The position numbers were made by a program, and so were the translations under genes. Of a stretch of 64,000 nt of DNA, positions 12,262-24,060 are shown piece by piece. Each line of letters begins with the position of its first letter. Positions within the stretch are counted from its first letter, which is position 1. Source of the stretch: Piezodorus guildinii (lineage: Eukaryota > Arthropoda > Insecta > Hemiptera > Pentatomidae); contig CM041292.1 in NCBI GenBank assembly GCA_023052935.1, positions 138,832,951-138,896,950 of the forward strand, in the 5' to 3' direction. The notes below the pieces were generated by a model. That model did not search any database. It worked only from the letters and a program-made list of their open reading frames with translations, and had not been told where the DNA came from.

Positions 12262-12530
12262 GGGGAGACCGTGGCTGAGTGGCTAGCACGCTAGTCTCTC
12301 ATGCTATAGGCTGTGAGACGAATCCCAGTCCCAAAGGAACTTTTTCAAACATTTAATTAAGGGGGATTCACTCACAGCCACTCCCTCGGGTACCATAGAT
12401 TTGTGGCCCGTCATCATACATAACAAAATGCATCGAGAAACGTGAGTGTAATCTTCTGGGAGATTACACCGTGAGGACTAGGGCCTACACGACCAGTCGC
12501 GCCAATTTAAAAAAAAAATCATTTATACTA
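12262..12530 (+). mobile_element. SINE-A, tRNA-derived, nearly full length
   Basis: The head has an A-box-like TGGCTGAGTGG at 12272-12282, as in Leu/Ser tRNAs, and a decayed B-box at about 12315-12326. The body has GGGGGATTCACTCACAGCC and GTGGCCCGTCATCATAC. The 3' end reads CTACACGACCAGTCGCGCCA followed by a poly(A) run. Related copies are at 35655-35935, 42190-42406 (minus) and in the composite SINE at 48870-49270 (minus). It abuts the 5' end of the family E copy. Confidence 0.8.
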
Positions 12531-12574
12531 GAGTGCATTACTGTTACTAAACAGATCAACATTTTTCTTTTTTT

Positions 12575-12960
12575 TTTATTTATCGTCCTTTACTTATTTT
12601 AAAACCCTATACATATTTTTCTCCATATTCAAAAATAATTGAGTTATGGGCTTATTTATGTGTAAAATTTCAATTTTTTTTCTTTTCTTTTTTCCCTTTT
12701 TTTTATAATTATTCGCGGTATTTTGATTATAAAACACTAAAAATATTTTCTTTATCTTCGAAAATAACGTTGATATAAGCGTATATATATAGGCGAGATT
12801 CATTTTTTTTACATTTTACATTTTTTTTTTTTTTTTGTAATCGCGCTTTACTTGATTCTAAAACTCTATCTAGTATTTTTGTGGCGAATTTCGAAAAAAT
12901 TTGGTCCAGTAGTTTCGGAGATATGCCTCTTACGGTGGACGGCCCATTTCATCCTTTTAA
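12575..12960 (-). repeat. Three diverged tandem units of about 125 bases, E-like
   Basis: Units starting near 12580, 12705 and 12835 share the order CGxxxTTTACTT, TxTAAAACxCTA, xTATTTTT and a CGAAAA/CAAAAA core. The last unit reads, on the minus strand, CTACTGGACCAAATTTTTTC, which also occurs in the family E copy at about 52287-52306. The units are strongly diverged, so the tandem assignment is tentative. Confidence 0.45.
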
Positions 12961-14340
12961 AAAAAAATCATCAAATTGAATAAATAAATATGAGGCACAA
13001 TAAAGATTAGATTTAATACCTAGCTTGTTATCTGTTAAATATTATGATACAGAGTCACTTTGTTTTATTATGGTACAGTTTGTGATAATAAATAGGTTAA
13101 AATTTAGTTGGGAGGAGAAGTGGGTAGAGGGAGAGATTTACTTTATTCATTAAGCGATACTACCCAACTCAATTGGGTTACTTTAACACAGCATACTAAT
13201 TTGGCCTTACAGGACTATTTTTAATATAACAAGTTTTAAAAGATAAAGTATGAATAGATTAATTTATTTTTTCTTCTCTACAGTTGTTTCTCTTGGATTT
13301 ATCTAAAAATATAATTTTATATACATGTATATTTAAATGACAAAACATTAAAATAGTAACTAGAGTATAAAATTAAAATCCTCCTACTACGATATTTAAA
13401 TGGATAAAAATTAAACAAAAAATACTAAAAAACCCATGAGCAGACAGTGAAAGTATTTCTTTATTTTATAAAATACTTCTTTTTTTTTCATCAATGATAC
13501 ATACCAAGTTTCAAATTATCAAAATAAATCAATGCTCAGCTCCGTAGGCTGAACGTATTGCGGATCTAAGTACCTTGGTTATGTCTGTGCACAGCATCTT
13601 AAGGTAAATAAGGATACCCAGACACTGGCTATTATTAAACATAGTTGAATGTTTGACTTCTGAATCTGAGCGAACTGTAATGAAAAATATAATGGTCAAT
13701 AAAAAAAATATGGGTACACAGTAGGACGAAAAAGTACAACTAAGAATAACTGATGTTTGTAATTTTTGGTTAAAGGAATCCTTAGTAGATGTCTAACTTG
13801 GTATAATCTTTATCCATCGTCTTTGGGGCGGTAGGTTCTTGGTTAATTACTCCTTCATGGTAGTTGCCGGAATTGTAAACAAAAAAAATTCATTTCAGGC
13901 AGTCATAGGGACTGCCGATAGAAGTAAAAATTTTTTTTTTATTCTCGATTTGCGCTGGAATTTTGTTGGAAAGAAGACTACGTTCGTTAAAGTTGATTAT
14001 GTTGAGAATGCATATTTTTTTATTATTATTGTTTCATTTAATTGTAAAACATCATCAGCTTGTATAGATATATCATCTTGAATTATGTCACTGTAATCTG
14101 AATGTGACTGTAGACTGTATGAGTTAGTAGTACACATAGCAAACTTTTTTTATGGACCTGCTATTTGTATCAAGGAAATTCAGACATTTAGGAATAAGCT
14201 TTATAGTTGTTTTATTGAGATAACCTCAGTTTCTCTCCCAAGTAAACAAAAAAACATATGTTTTAATTAGTAATGAAATATACACTGTGCCTCATTGAAA
14301 TCTATATTATTAAAATTAATTTAATTTTCAAATGTCATAT
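12961..14340. other. AT-rich intergenic DNA, no gene seen
   Basis: Nothing recognisable as an exon, RNA gene or repeat copy. Several T runs occur, for example near 13930. Confidence 0.45.
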
Positions 14341-14341
14341 T

Positions 14342-14345
<4 letters not shown>

Positions 14346-14379
<34 letters not shown>

Positions 14380-14398
14380 ATATATATATAAATATATA
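14346..14398. repeat. (TA)n microsatellite
   Basis: An interrupted TA dinucleotide tract of about 53 bases. Confidence 0.9.
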
Positions 14399-15904
14399 AT
14401 ATCTATAGTCAAGATATTCTTTTAGATTTCGCTTTACTACGATTTAAATGTTGATAGTAAGATCATCATGATTTTTTCATGATTCTTGATGTTTAAATGA
14501 TTTCATGCAAAGTAATGTTATAATAATATTTACAAATATCGATATTTTAGAGTCAAGAAAATTGAGATATTCATTATCTTAACTTTATATATAACAAGAG
14601 GTAAGTTGTAAGACATCTTTTATCCTCCATGTCTTTACTCATTCATTTCCAACTGATTTAAATTAAATTAAATACTGAAACATGCCTTTATGTCAATTGT
14701 TATCAATCCGCTTATTGTCACGGGCTGAGCGACAGGTATGGATGTAAAAATAAATGATAAAAAAAATAAAAAAAAATACTGAAATAAAGTATTACAAATA
14801 TCGATATTTTTGTGCCGATATTACACCGTCATCGATAACGTTTATGGGAATTGATATCGTTAACCTACCTCTAATAGACAGGCAACCACAGAGCGCATGC
14901 GCCAGTATAGAGCATGTTGGTGACGTTACTATGGCTACGAAATCAAAGCTTTTACCCCAGCCGAAAATCACATAACACGCCTAAAAAGGTTTTCACTTCA
15001 AAAATATTTTTCACCAACAAGATCTTGTGCAGTTTTTATTTAGGGTTTCAAGAAAATGTTTTTTCCCCGTGGTTTAGAGTGAAAGTTCCGCTGGCAACCA
15101 CTAGATGGTAGTATTTAAAGCACATAATGTTGTGGTTCAACTATTCAGGAGTATTCCCTTCATAACAAGTTGTACGTTCTATTAAAATATTTTTCATTTG
15201 CTATAAGATATTCTTAACAAAAACTAAGAACAGCTAACAACGTTGTTATTGACGGAACTACACACTAAATTTGGCAAAAAAACTAACAAAAACAGTGGCA
15301 AACAAACATTTTATGTATTTCGAAAACGTTATACGGCTCAGAGATACGAGATGGACAATATATTATGCCTCGCTGTTGTTTACGAAGCCAGATCCTAGAA
15401 ACCTATTTTAAGAGCAGCGTCCACTTAACGAGAGATTCAGTTTACGCCATTCCCTATTTATTTACGTTATGGAACTTTGTTAGTCTCGAGCATAAAGGCA
15501 TTTTGGATGTAGTAAACATAACGCTCCTCCTGTACTACAGTAAACAATAATAAATAAATAAAACATTTATTTAATAACACAACTGAATAAGCCATATATA
15601 CTTGTATGTATGTATATTTTTAACAATTACAGGAAGAATAATTATGAACCATTTTTAATAGATTTCATAATTGTGCCAACGTTTCATCCCATTCAGATGG
15701 TCAATTTAGGGCTTGTGATTAAAAGTAATGAAAGTGGGTCAGTCCATTAGAATCCGTTCAGCACAAAAGGCAAACCTTCAGTGCTGATAATCAGTTGGTT
15801 TTAGAATTTTAATATATTATACATTGCTGCCTTGCAAGAGCTGTCATCTTTTCAAGCAGCTTTAGGCCCAACCAAATTAATAACACGCCAGTTCATTTAT
15901 GAAC
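14399..15904. other. Intergenic DNA, no gene seen
   Basis: No supported feature. Plus-strand frames at 14754-14975, 14914-15111 and 15365-15550 overlap one another or lack known motifs and splice context. Confidence 0.4.
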
Positions 15905-16180
15905 TATTTAATGGGTGCTCTAATCTGACGCCAAAAGGATGAATAGGTTGAGGAGTAAGGGCATCTGAACAGGATGGGTATAAACAGTCAGGTGAAGAAG
16001 ACCTTCCAAGAGACAATCATAGACACATGCAAAAAGGAGCGCCCAAAAGCGAGATTTAAGGACAAGGTCCAAGAGCGCGGACATCCGAATGGTGGAGGAT
16101 AAAGGACTGTGGCAGACTGTGTTGAGGCAGACCAAGGACCACTTCGGTCTGTAGTGCCAGAAGAAGAAGAAGAAAATGAG
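15905..16180 (+). mobile_element. Possible 3' end of an RTE-like LINE with an (AAG)n tail
   Basis: This GC-richer stretch ends in CAAGGACCACTTCGGTCTGT, then AGTGCC and an (AGA)n tail. That layout (a short coding tail with a stop, followed by a trinucleotide repeat) resembles the 3' ends of some endonuclease-RT LINEs. No RT motif is present, so the assignment rests on pattern only. Confidence 0.35.
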
Positions 16181-16189
16181 AGTCAGATG

Positions 16190-16565
16190 AGTCTCAGCCA
16201 CTACATTTTTGTCTCCTGTGCTTATCATAAATATTAGAAGTATATCATGTATAAGTTTCATCATCTTTTACTCAGTCCATTTTGAGATATTCTGCAATAC
16301 ATATTGCTAAATTTGGTAATAATCCATTTTTGAAAATGTATATTTAAAAAAATACAATTATAACAAGATCGACTAATAGTTTCGGTTGATGCAAATTTTC
16401 ATGTATTTTAGGTATGTATTTCAAGAGAATTTTATAACTCGGGAACCAGCTGAGTCTCAGTCACCAAATTCTTATAATTTGAACCATGATATGGATGTGT
16501 AATCTGTATTAGTTTCATAATTTTACACTCAGTTCCTTTTGAAATATTTTAAATATCTCGAAAAC
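16190..16565 (-). repeat. Family G dispersed repeat
   Basis: The reverse complement of 16430-16560 matches 30328-30455 on the plus strand: TCAAAAGGAACTGAGTGTAA, a CTAATAxAGATTAC block, AAATTTGGTG...AGCTG and GAGTTATAAxATTCTCT. The copy here also contains two internal units about 258 bases apart (16253-16302 and 16511-16550) sharing AGTTTCATxA and the CTCAGTxCxTTTTGA core. No coding capacity. Confidence 0.6.
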
Positions 16566-16597
16566 TGGACTTTGCCAACTTTGGAGATTGTGTATGG

Positions 16598-16599
<2 letters not shown>

Positions 16600-16644
<45 letters not shown>

Positions 16645-16682
16645 ATTTATATATATATTTTATGTATATATGTTATATATGT
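16600..16682. repeat. (TA)n-rich microsatellite between inverted repeats
   Basis: A TA-rich tract of about 80 bases. It is flanked by an inverted copy of about 21 bases: TTTACACTCAGTTCCTTTTG at about 16521-16541 and its complement at about 16690-16710. Confidence 0.8.
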
Positions 16683-16719
16683 ATATATCTCAAAAGGAAC
16701 TGAGTGTAAATACATATTG

Positions 16720-19548
16720 AAAAAAAAAAAAGAAGGCTGTTCACAAAATCAAACTTTGTACAGCAATCAGATAAGAAAACATAATCAAAGCTGAGTTTCC
16801 TTGCCTTTATAAACTTTTAGCTCGCTAAAAGTCATGTTTTTATCAATTTATGAGGTTTCTTTAACCATTCTCTGTGCTAAAGAATACTAGTCCATATAGT
16901 GCACTCATAGCATTTCTCACTTCAAATTCAAATACCCTGGCTATGTTTATTAATGATAATGGCTCATATAGGCGGCTGAAATGTCAGCAGAATTAAAAAT
17001 CTATTAACACTGACGGCTGGTTATTCTTCCTGTTGTCACATCAACATTTGACCATACACCTTCAGCATAATTTTAACATTAAAAATGTTCTTATTGCTTA
17101 ATTTTAATTACAGTTATTGTTTTTGCTCTATTGGAAATTGTTCCCAGAATTAAGACCGATTTTCATCCGTTCGCAAAAACAAATTAACTTTTCATTCCGA
17201 AAAGAATTGAATAATAAATTTCAGTTAGATTACGCATCTGAAAGTGGTGCTAATACTGAGTACATGGTACTAATGCATATCAATTTCCCTCAATGCAGAT
17301 TAAGCCTTTATAAATGCATGGAACAGAAACCAGAACCACTCTAACCATGGTTTGAGCACCTAAATAATTTACTAAATTATAATTCATCAAAATTCTATAT
17401 AAACAATGTTTATTTCATTAATTTCAACAAAGAAATTATGCAATCGACTACAAAAGTTTAAAATCTTTATTTTGTAGATTTAAAAATATGTATACATAAA
17501 TAGTTGAAGGTAAAACAAAATGTCCTTCTGCAGCTATTCTCCGAGACTTCTATAATTTTTCTTTTTACTCATGCTGGAAGTGAATGAAATTCGTGTAACA
17601 TTTCAAACCTGAGTTTTGAACTGAAATCCACGTAATAGGTCTAAAAAATTCTCTGTATTACAGACAAAAAGTTGTTAATGTTGTCTACCATCTAATATAT
17701 ATATATATATGTGATCGTATGAAAAGTTTTTAAATGTTGCTAATAAGTCTGTATTACAACTGGACAACGAAAGTCCGAAATAGATTTTTGGACGTTTTAA
17801 AAAAAATTAAGATGCCTTAAGTGACTATTCTCAAATATTACGTATCGGGATCATTATTTCTATAAATTCATTTCTATAATTGATATCTTGTTTACGGGTT
17901 GAGGGATTTCCGTGATATAGGTTTTTTCCGGCTAGGGTATCATTTCTATTATGATATGTGAAAAATGAGTGCGAACATTTCCGAAATTATTATAGGTTTT
18001 CTGCTTCTACCTCCTACATGAGTTGAGAGATTTATAAGATATGTAATAGAAAACCTTTTCTTATATATAAAGAATAGAAAAAAATCATGGATATAGATAA
18101 CAATATTATAGAAATAATGAACCACGATTTAATAAATGCGGTATAAATTGGCACTGAATAGTTAAATTCCAAGTTCAATTTCATTTTCTCTCTGTGGTGA
18201 AAATTCATTTATATCCGATTTTTTATATCACTTAATTGTTTTTTAAATGTAATGTTATGTAATGTTAAAAAAAAAGAAAAATTCTCTGAAAAATTAAACA
18301 TAACGATTGATTAAACTTTGTTAAATTAAAAGTTTTCTGTGAAAATGTTATATTTTATGGTTATGTGCATAAAACTTTCAAATTTTGTTTGATAAAAAAA
18401 TTATATCTACGAAAAATCATTGTATAACTGTCGGAGTTAAGCATAATTAATTAGGTGAGGTTAAACTCCAATGAGTGACTGACACCACCCAATCGGTTAT
18501 AACGAAATAATAACCTGATTTATTGGTCTGAATTATTTGGTGTATTTAAAACAACAAAATTATTAGCGGAACATGGACACATTTTTTTTTAGTTTCTGAT
18601 AAAAAATATTATTAATTTGATCATAGGTTAATTAAAAAGTGCATATGATAGGACTTGAAAAATTCATGGCGAGTTAACAATAACAGACCGAGAGAGACGG
18701 AAGGAAAAAAAAATTGGCAAACCACTTGTTCTTTGCAACGTCAGACATGACGAAGGTCTGACACCGAAAATAGTGGACCCAAGCCAACTGACTAACCTCT
18801 GCTACGCCAATATTTGCCGGAATAGATTAGTCTATTTCTACTGTAATAACCTTTTCACGACCAAATACGATGGAACATAGCTATTTCGCTGGCATCCAAT
18901 TCCGCTTTGTTATTGACTATGCTATAATAATAAGGAATTGTTTAATGATAGTTAATATAGATATATTACTATATATACTTTAGTTATTTTCAACTGGCAG
19001 AATTATATGGTTAATGAATCTATTTTTTTTATGTTCATATGATGAACACTAATATTTCGATGAAGCGTTTTCATTTCAAACTATGTATGTGTAACATAAC
19101 TATGCCTTATGAAATAAACAAAAAATCAGAATACCCTGAAAATACTAAGGCGCCGAATATTCAGACACAAAAGGTTGTTCAACGACGGAAAAAAACATGT
19201 CTTTCAACTATCTTTTTAGTCAATAAAACAACCTGGAAATAGTGTGAGGAAACTATTTGTTTAAAAAAAATCTCTAAAATCTTAAATAATGATTCAGTGT
19301 TGATTTAGAGCGTGCGATTTTCGGGAAAAAGGAGAGGATCTATTCAAACCATGATATATGGATGGATTTAACACTGCAGGATTCTAGGAGTGTAGAAAAA
19401 TAAAAGGAAAATTATGCGAGAAGCCCTTACCTATATTTATTTCCCTCGGTGCACAAAATCCTTTCTTAATCCAAATTTCGTAAACAGAACTGGTTGTCCT
19501 ATTAGTATTCAACCTGTCCAAACCAAAGTGGATTGGTCAAGATTCGTT
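16720..19548. other. AT-rich intergenic DNA, no gene seen
   Basis: The only simple repeat is a short (TA)n at 17693-17711. A plus-strand frame at 17117-17344 has no recognisable domain. A GC-richer stretch near 18680-18830 could be an old retroelement piece, but I find no motif in it. Confidence 0.4.
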
Positions 19549-19832
19549 GTTTGTTTATTTATTTAACGTCACTTTATGCTACTATGGCTAATCGGACGAT
19601 GATTCAGTGGGAGTCCTAAATTTTGCCTATCCAGGTTTTATTAGGATAGGGATCTAACGAGTACCTGACATCGCACAGGCTCGGGACCACCTTTTAACGT
19701 CCCATCCGAAGGACGGCGCAACTAAGGATTTTTTACTCCCATTAAAAAATCCTAGGACCACCTGCGGGTTTGAACCCGTGAACATTAGCATAGGAGGCTG
19801 TTACGCTAACCACCCAGCTACAAGTGATCCCT
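19549..19832 (-). mobile_element. SINE-C, tRNA-derived, complete with target-site duplication
   Basis: On the minus strand the head has an A-box-like TAGCTGGGTGGTTA (19820-19807) and a B-box-like GGTTCAAACC (19776-19767). The body follows, and the element ends in an AAAT-type tail (AAATAAATAAACAAAC). Flanking target duplications are GTCAAGATTCGTT (19536-19548) and GTCGAGATTCGTT (19833-19845), 12 of 13 identical. Other copies are at 27390-27610, 41990-42185 and 63745-64000. Confidence 0.85.
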
Positions 19833-20006
19833 GTCGAGATTCGTTCCTAATAATTTTTAACACTCTTAAATCTGATTCGTACTGGTCCCTTTTTATTATT
19901 TTATTATTGAATTATTATTTACTAAGAGATTATTTTGGAAGTTATCGTTTTGAGTTATAATCCTACTCCATAATTTACTGGACACTTTTATTTATTTATT
20001 GAAATT

Positions 20007-20007
<1 letters not shown>

Positions 20008-20044
<37 letters not shown>
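20008..20044. repeat. (TA)n microsatellite
   Basis: An uninterrupted TA dinucleotide tract of about 35 bases. Confidence 0.9.
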
Positions 20045-20047
<3 letters not shown>

Positions 20048-20079
20048 GCAGAGAATTTGCCCATTGGCAGCACTCCACT

Positions 20080-20900
20080 AGTTAACCTAAACTTAAAGGC
20101 GTCGAGGCCATCTTCTTTTCAGACGCCTCGGAGGATTGTCAGGAATGGAAGAGGAAGAAAGGATTGAAACTAGTGGGTTAAAATGGGATTGGAGTTTGTC
20201 ATGAAAGGATTGATATCTCGTACGATCCAAATCTGCAACATATGGGACATTAAGGTCTTTATGGATGAGTTTATTGGTGACAAAGTAAGGAGGATTGAGG
20301 ATTTTTCAGAGAATTTTGGATTGTAAGGATTGAATACGGGAAGAATTCGATGGTTTAGTAAAGCCCCAAAGCTGAACTCCGTACGTCCAGATAGACCTTA
20401 TGATAGTTTGGTAGATGAGCCTTTTTTAATTAAATGGAAGGTTAGAGCGTCTGCCCAGTAAGTGTTGAACTAAGCGAAAGCTGCGGGCAGGTTCTTGTCG
20501 TTTCAGTCATTTTTGCGGATTCCAAGTTTGACGATTGTCAAGTAGAAGTCCTAGATAGCGAATCTGTTCAACCGTGACAAGCGGAATTATATTAAAGGAC
20601 ACTGTAGGGCAGGATGTCATAGGTTTACGACGAAGGATAATGGTCATGTGGTGGGATTTGTTGGAATTGATTTTCATTCTCCAATTCTCACACCATACCA
20701 CAAGTCTCAGTTGTGGGATTGAAAAGTTTGAGAGCAATAGTAGGATCAGTATTGACTGATAACTGACCTAAGTGTCATCAGCATAGGTAGAAAGGAAGGT
20801 GTTAGGATGGGTATTAGCTGTATACTGTACATTAAAAGTTGAGTTTATTGATTAGACTAATTCCAAACCCGTTATTCCTTTCAACTGATGACAGTATCGA
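20080..20900 (-). mobile_element. Jockey-like reverse transcriptase fragment
   Basis: On the minus strand TFLSTYADDT at about 20800-20766 carries the YADD catalytic box, with a stop immediately after it. Next come CENWRMKINSNKSHH, an LRRKPMTS segment and EQIRYLGLLLDNRQTWNP (20700-20515), the conserved palm-to-thumb region of Jockey-clade RTs. Downstream to 20080 the frame is broken but corresponds to the same region as the fragments at 60235-61195, 23600-24060 and 28128-29700, with which it shares family membership. It is non-functional. Confidence 0.85.
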
Positions 20901-22680
20901 TAAGGAAATAGTAGCTTTAAAATATATGTTTAAGGGCTGTCAAAAGATAATGACATACATAAGGAAACTCAAGATACCACATAATGTTCATAGTATGTAG
21001 GACAATACAACTATCATCACTCAGCTGTCGAGAGATACGTATATTAAATAGATTTACTATTGATTTAAAAAGAAAAATATAAAATATATAGATATAGGCA
21101 GTTTTGATCCAAATAAACTTCGATTGTTATTCAACGAACGTTAATTAAATTATTCCTCTGATGATAAAACACAGTGTCTTCTATCTTCGAAAGCCATGTT
21201 GTAGTAAGGTTCTGAGACCAGTTTCTACAACCAGAATGTACATCGAAAAATACAGTCTATTGAATTTGACGTAAGAACTACATCTTCCTTCTCAAATAAA
21301 AAAAAAAAAAAAATCATTTTCAACCAAGTTGGACCCCTAATGAAAATTCTGCGAACGCCCTTGCTTACTCCAGTTCGTAATTCAACATAAACAAAAAAAA
21401 TTAATACGATGACAATTCAGTTTTTTTGACTTTTTAAGTTCTGTCGACGATATTTTAGATTGAGTATTGATAGCGTCTATTTCAAAGAATTACAGGGTCG
21501 TATCGATAGTGTGGCTGCCAATGGCATGTAGGAGGAGCCGAATAGTCTAGAAAAACCATCATTCCATATCGAGATTTTTTCATAAGAGGCCAGAGAGGTT
21601 CTCGGAAAATCTTTGATCCACGTGGGGTGCTAAGAACAGCCTCAGCTTGACGAGTGTATTTCTGAGAAGAGTTGCTCCCCTTTCCCGCTAGGTTATAAAT
21701 ATAATGGGAAACTCTCACGACAGCTAGCGTGCCCTAGTACACCCCACCATTAGCTATTATCGTCTTCGCTCATTGTACTCCCCGCCAATCGGATTCGCCA
21801 AGGCTATCGCCACTGTCATCAATCAACTAATAGATTATTGTTTTGTCTTTCATCTCCGACTGTTGTTTCGGGTCTATGGCCAGCAGTCCTTGGTAATAGT
21901 CCTTAATAGTTTCTAATTAATTGAATCTATCCTTCAGACTTATCCATTCATTGACAGTTCAGAGAATAGCGCGAATTGGATGTCTTGATTAGAATTGCAT
22001 TACACACCATGTGGTTATCATTTATACATCCATCATATCCTGAGTTTCAATTAAATATAAAGGAAAGGTCATTCACGAGATATCCGAGTTAAACCGAAAT
22101 TTTAAAACACACTTATAGAAAGCATGAATAGTAATTGACGCATTTGATATTAAAATTTCTAAAGACATCAAAGGAGGAATTTCCGCTGTCAACGGATGAT
22201 GTTTTGACCTGAAGAAGCATTCCAGAAGCGGATTCTTTTTGTACAGATGAGTAAATTCGAAATGAATCCATTCAAATCGGTATTCGCCAGGCTGGACGAG
22301 TCAAAACTTTTGCTTATGAAAAGGTCTGCATTAAGACGATTTCTGCATTGGCGAAAATCTTCTGTCATATAAGGAATAACGCAGTAATCTCCAACATGCC
22401 CGAATATAATGCCACTATATTAAGGTGGGAAGTATCCAAAGGGATAAGGATGTAGAGATTGTTATTTATTTAAATATTTTATGTGCCCTGCCCTACCTGT
22501 TAGGCAATACGGGTGTTGCAACATTGGGATGGTAAACATGACTGCTTATCAACCCGATGCTGCCATTACAGTTATTAAAATATTAATATCTTAATTGCTT
22601 TAGTCTTCTGATCGGCCACCACCCTCAGCTCCTTCTCTGCCTGGCAGCCTCCCTGCAACTTGGCATCCCACTGTTCACCT
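20901..22680. other. Intergenic DNA, no gene seen
   Basis: A poly(A) run lies near 21300-21313. The stretch 21480-21850 is GC-richer than its surroundings and holds a 78-codon minus-strand frame without a recognisable domain. I cannot assign it. Confidence 0.4.
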
Positions 22681-22694
22681 AAGGTTCACTGTAA

Positions 22695-22830
22695 AAGCGG
22701 CTTCTTCTGCTGTGCCTTGCCTGTCCTGTGGTTCACGGGTAGGTCTTCGACAAAAATGTAGAGATTCCAATAAATGTACCAATAGAGGGATTTGTAAGAA
22801 AGGAAAGTGTGGACAAAACCGCTGATTAGA
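22695..22830 (+). other. Short cysteine-rich reading frame, unassigned
   Basis: The plus strand reads CLSCGS, then QKCRDSNKCTNRGICKKGKC and a stop at 22827. A pyrimidine-rich stretch ending in an AG lies just upstream of the second half. The Cys spacing recalls disulfide-rich modules of secreted proteins such as the Cys-rich region of ADAM-type proteases. No neighbouring exon, donor site or related sequence supports it, so it may be chance or an exon relic. Confidence 0.15.
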
Positions 22831-23599
22831 TTGTTGGACGCTGTCGGCCCCTTTGAAAGCGTGGGTGCCACGGTACCCTGAACTGGAGAGCTATGGCAAT
22901 AGGCCATTATGGCTTATGATGGAGACATTTAGAGAAATCTCTATTAAAGAACCTTAGTAACGGGCTGTAGCGACAACTATGGTTAACATTCCTTATACCA
23001 AAACTAACACATTGTTTTACGCAATCTCTTCCTATGCAAGATACTGTAACCGTTTCAGAACCATTCTCAAACTTCTTTCTGCGTTGGAGTTAGTCGTTAG
23101 CTATTGTAAGAGGGGAGTTACATTAGTCGTATTAAATACTGCACGACTATTTGTCCAGCAGCTATTGGCTAGGGTGCTTGAATTCAGTATCAGAATGGGA
23201 TTTCAGCATTATTAGTAAAAAAATATAAACCAAAATAACACCCCAAAAAATTATGAAAATTAATTAGTTCAGTAATGTTTTATAGAAATTATTTTTTTCA
23301 AATAGAATTAGGCCAATTAAAAAGAATAAGAGACAAATAATACATATGTATATTTACTAGACTACATGTGCATATTATGTACAAATTTTATATAAATGTA
23401 ATATAATAGCACACGCAACACAATCTGTCTTTTATATGATAAGTCTCATTAATTAAACAGAATTTCTTGGCCGGTTACGCTTGACAATTTCAACTGAACT
23501 TTATAAAAAATATATACAAATCAATAAGTATATACGAGTATGTCCACAGAAATTTCTGTAAATCTCTTTTTATACTTTCTTCAATGAAAAATCTATTTA
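22831..23599. other. Intergenic DNA, no gene seen
   Basis: No supported feature. Confidence 0.4.
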
Positions 23600-24060
23600 T
23601 ATTTATGCGGTTACCTAGGACTTCTACTTGACAAACGCCTAACATGGAATCCCCACACTAGGCTGAAACGACAAGAAACTGCCCGCCGCTTTCGGTTACT
23701 TCAACACTTACTAGACAGACGCTCTAACCTTCCACTTACCTACAAAATACTCATCTACATGACCATCATAAGACCTATCTGGGTTTACGGGATTGAGCTG
23801 CTCCACTAAACCATCAAATTCTTCCCGTCTTCAATCCTTACAATCCAAAATCCTTCGAAAAATCCTCAACGCTCCTTACTTCGTCACGAATAAGTTCATC
23901 CATACAGACCTTAATATTCCTTATGTAGCTGATTCGGCCCGAATCAGGTATCAATCCTTCCATGACCAACTACATTCCCACTCTAATCCACTAGTTTCAA
24001 TGCTAGCAAACAGAAGATGGCCACGAGACCTTCTAGTTTAGATTACCTATTGGAGTGCTG
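23600..24060 (+). mobile_element. Jockey-like RT, C-terminal fragment
   Basis: The plus strand encodes YLGLLLDKRLTWNPHTRLKR at about 23605-23670, then a thumb region with RRSNLPLTYKILIYMTIIRP and WVYGIEL. After a frameshift come LQSLQSKILRKILNAPYFVT and a tail ending RRWPRDLLV at 24040. It aligns with the C-terminal half of the better preserved copy at 28128-29195. No YADD box remains, so this is a 5'-truncated copy. Confidence 0.88.

Noticed and set aside
15920..16264. 114-codon minus-strand frame
   Set aside because: It lies antisense to a probable LINE 3' tail with an (AAG)n run and shows no domain.
21482..21718. 78-codon minus-strand frame in a GC-richer stretch as a possible exon
   Set aside because: No recognisable domain and no convincing partner exon; left as unassigned.
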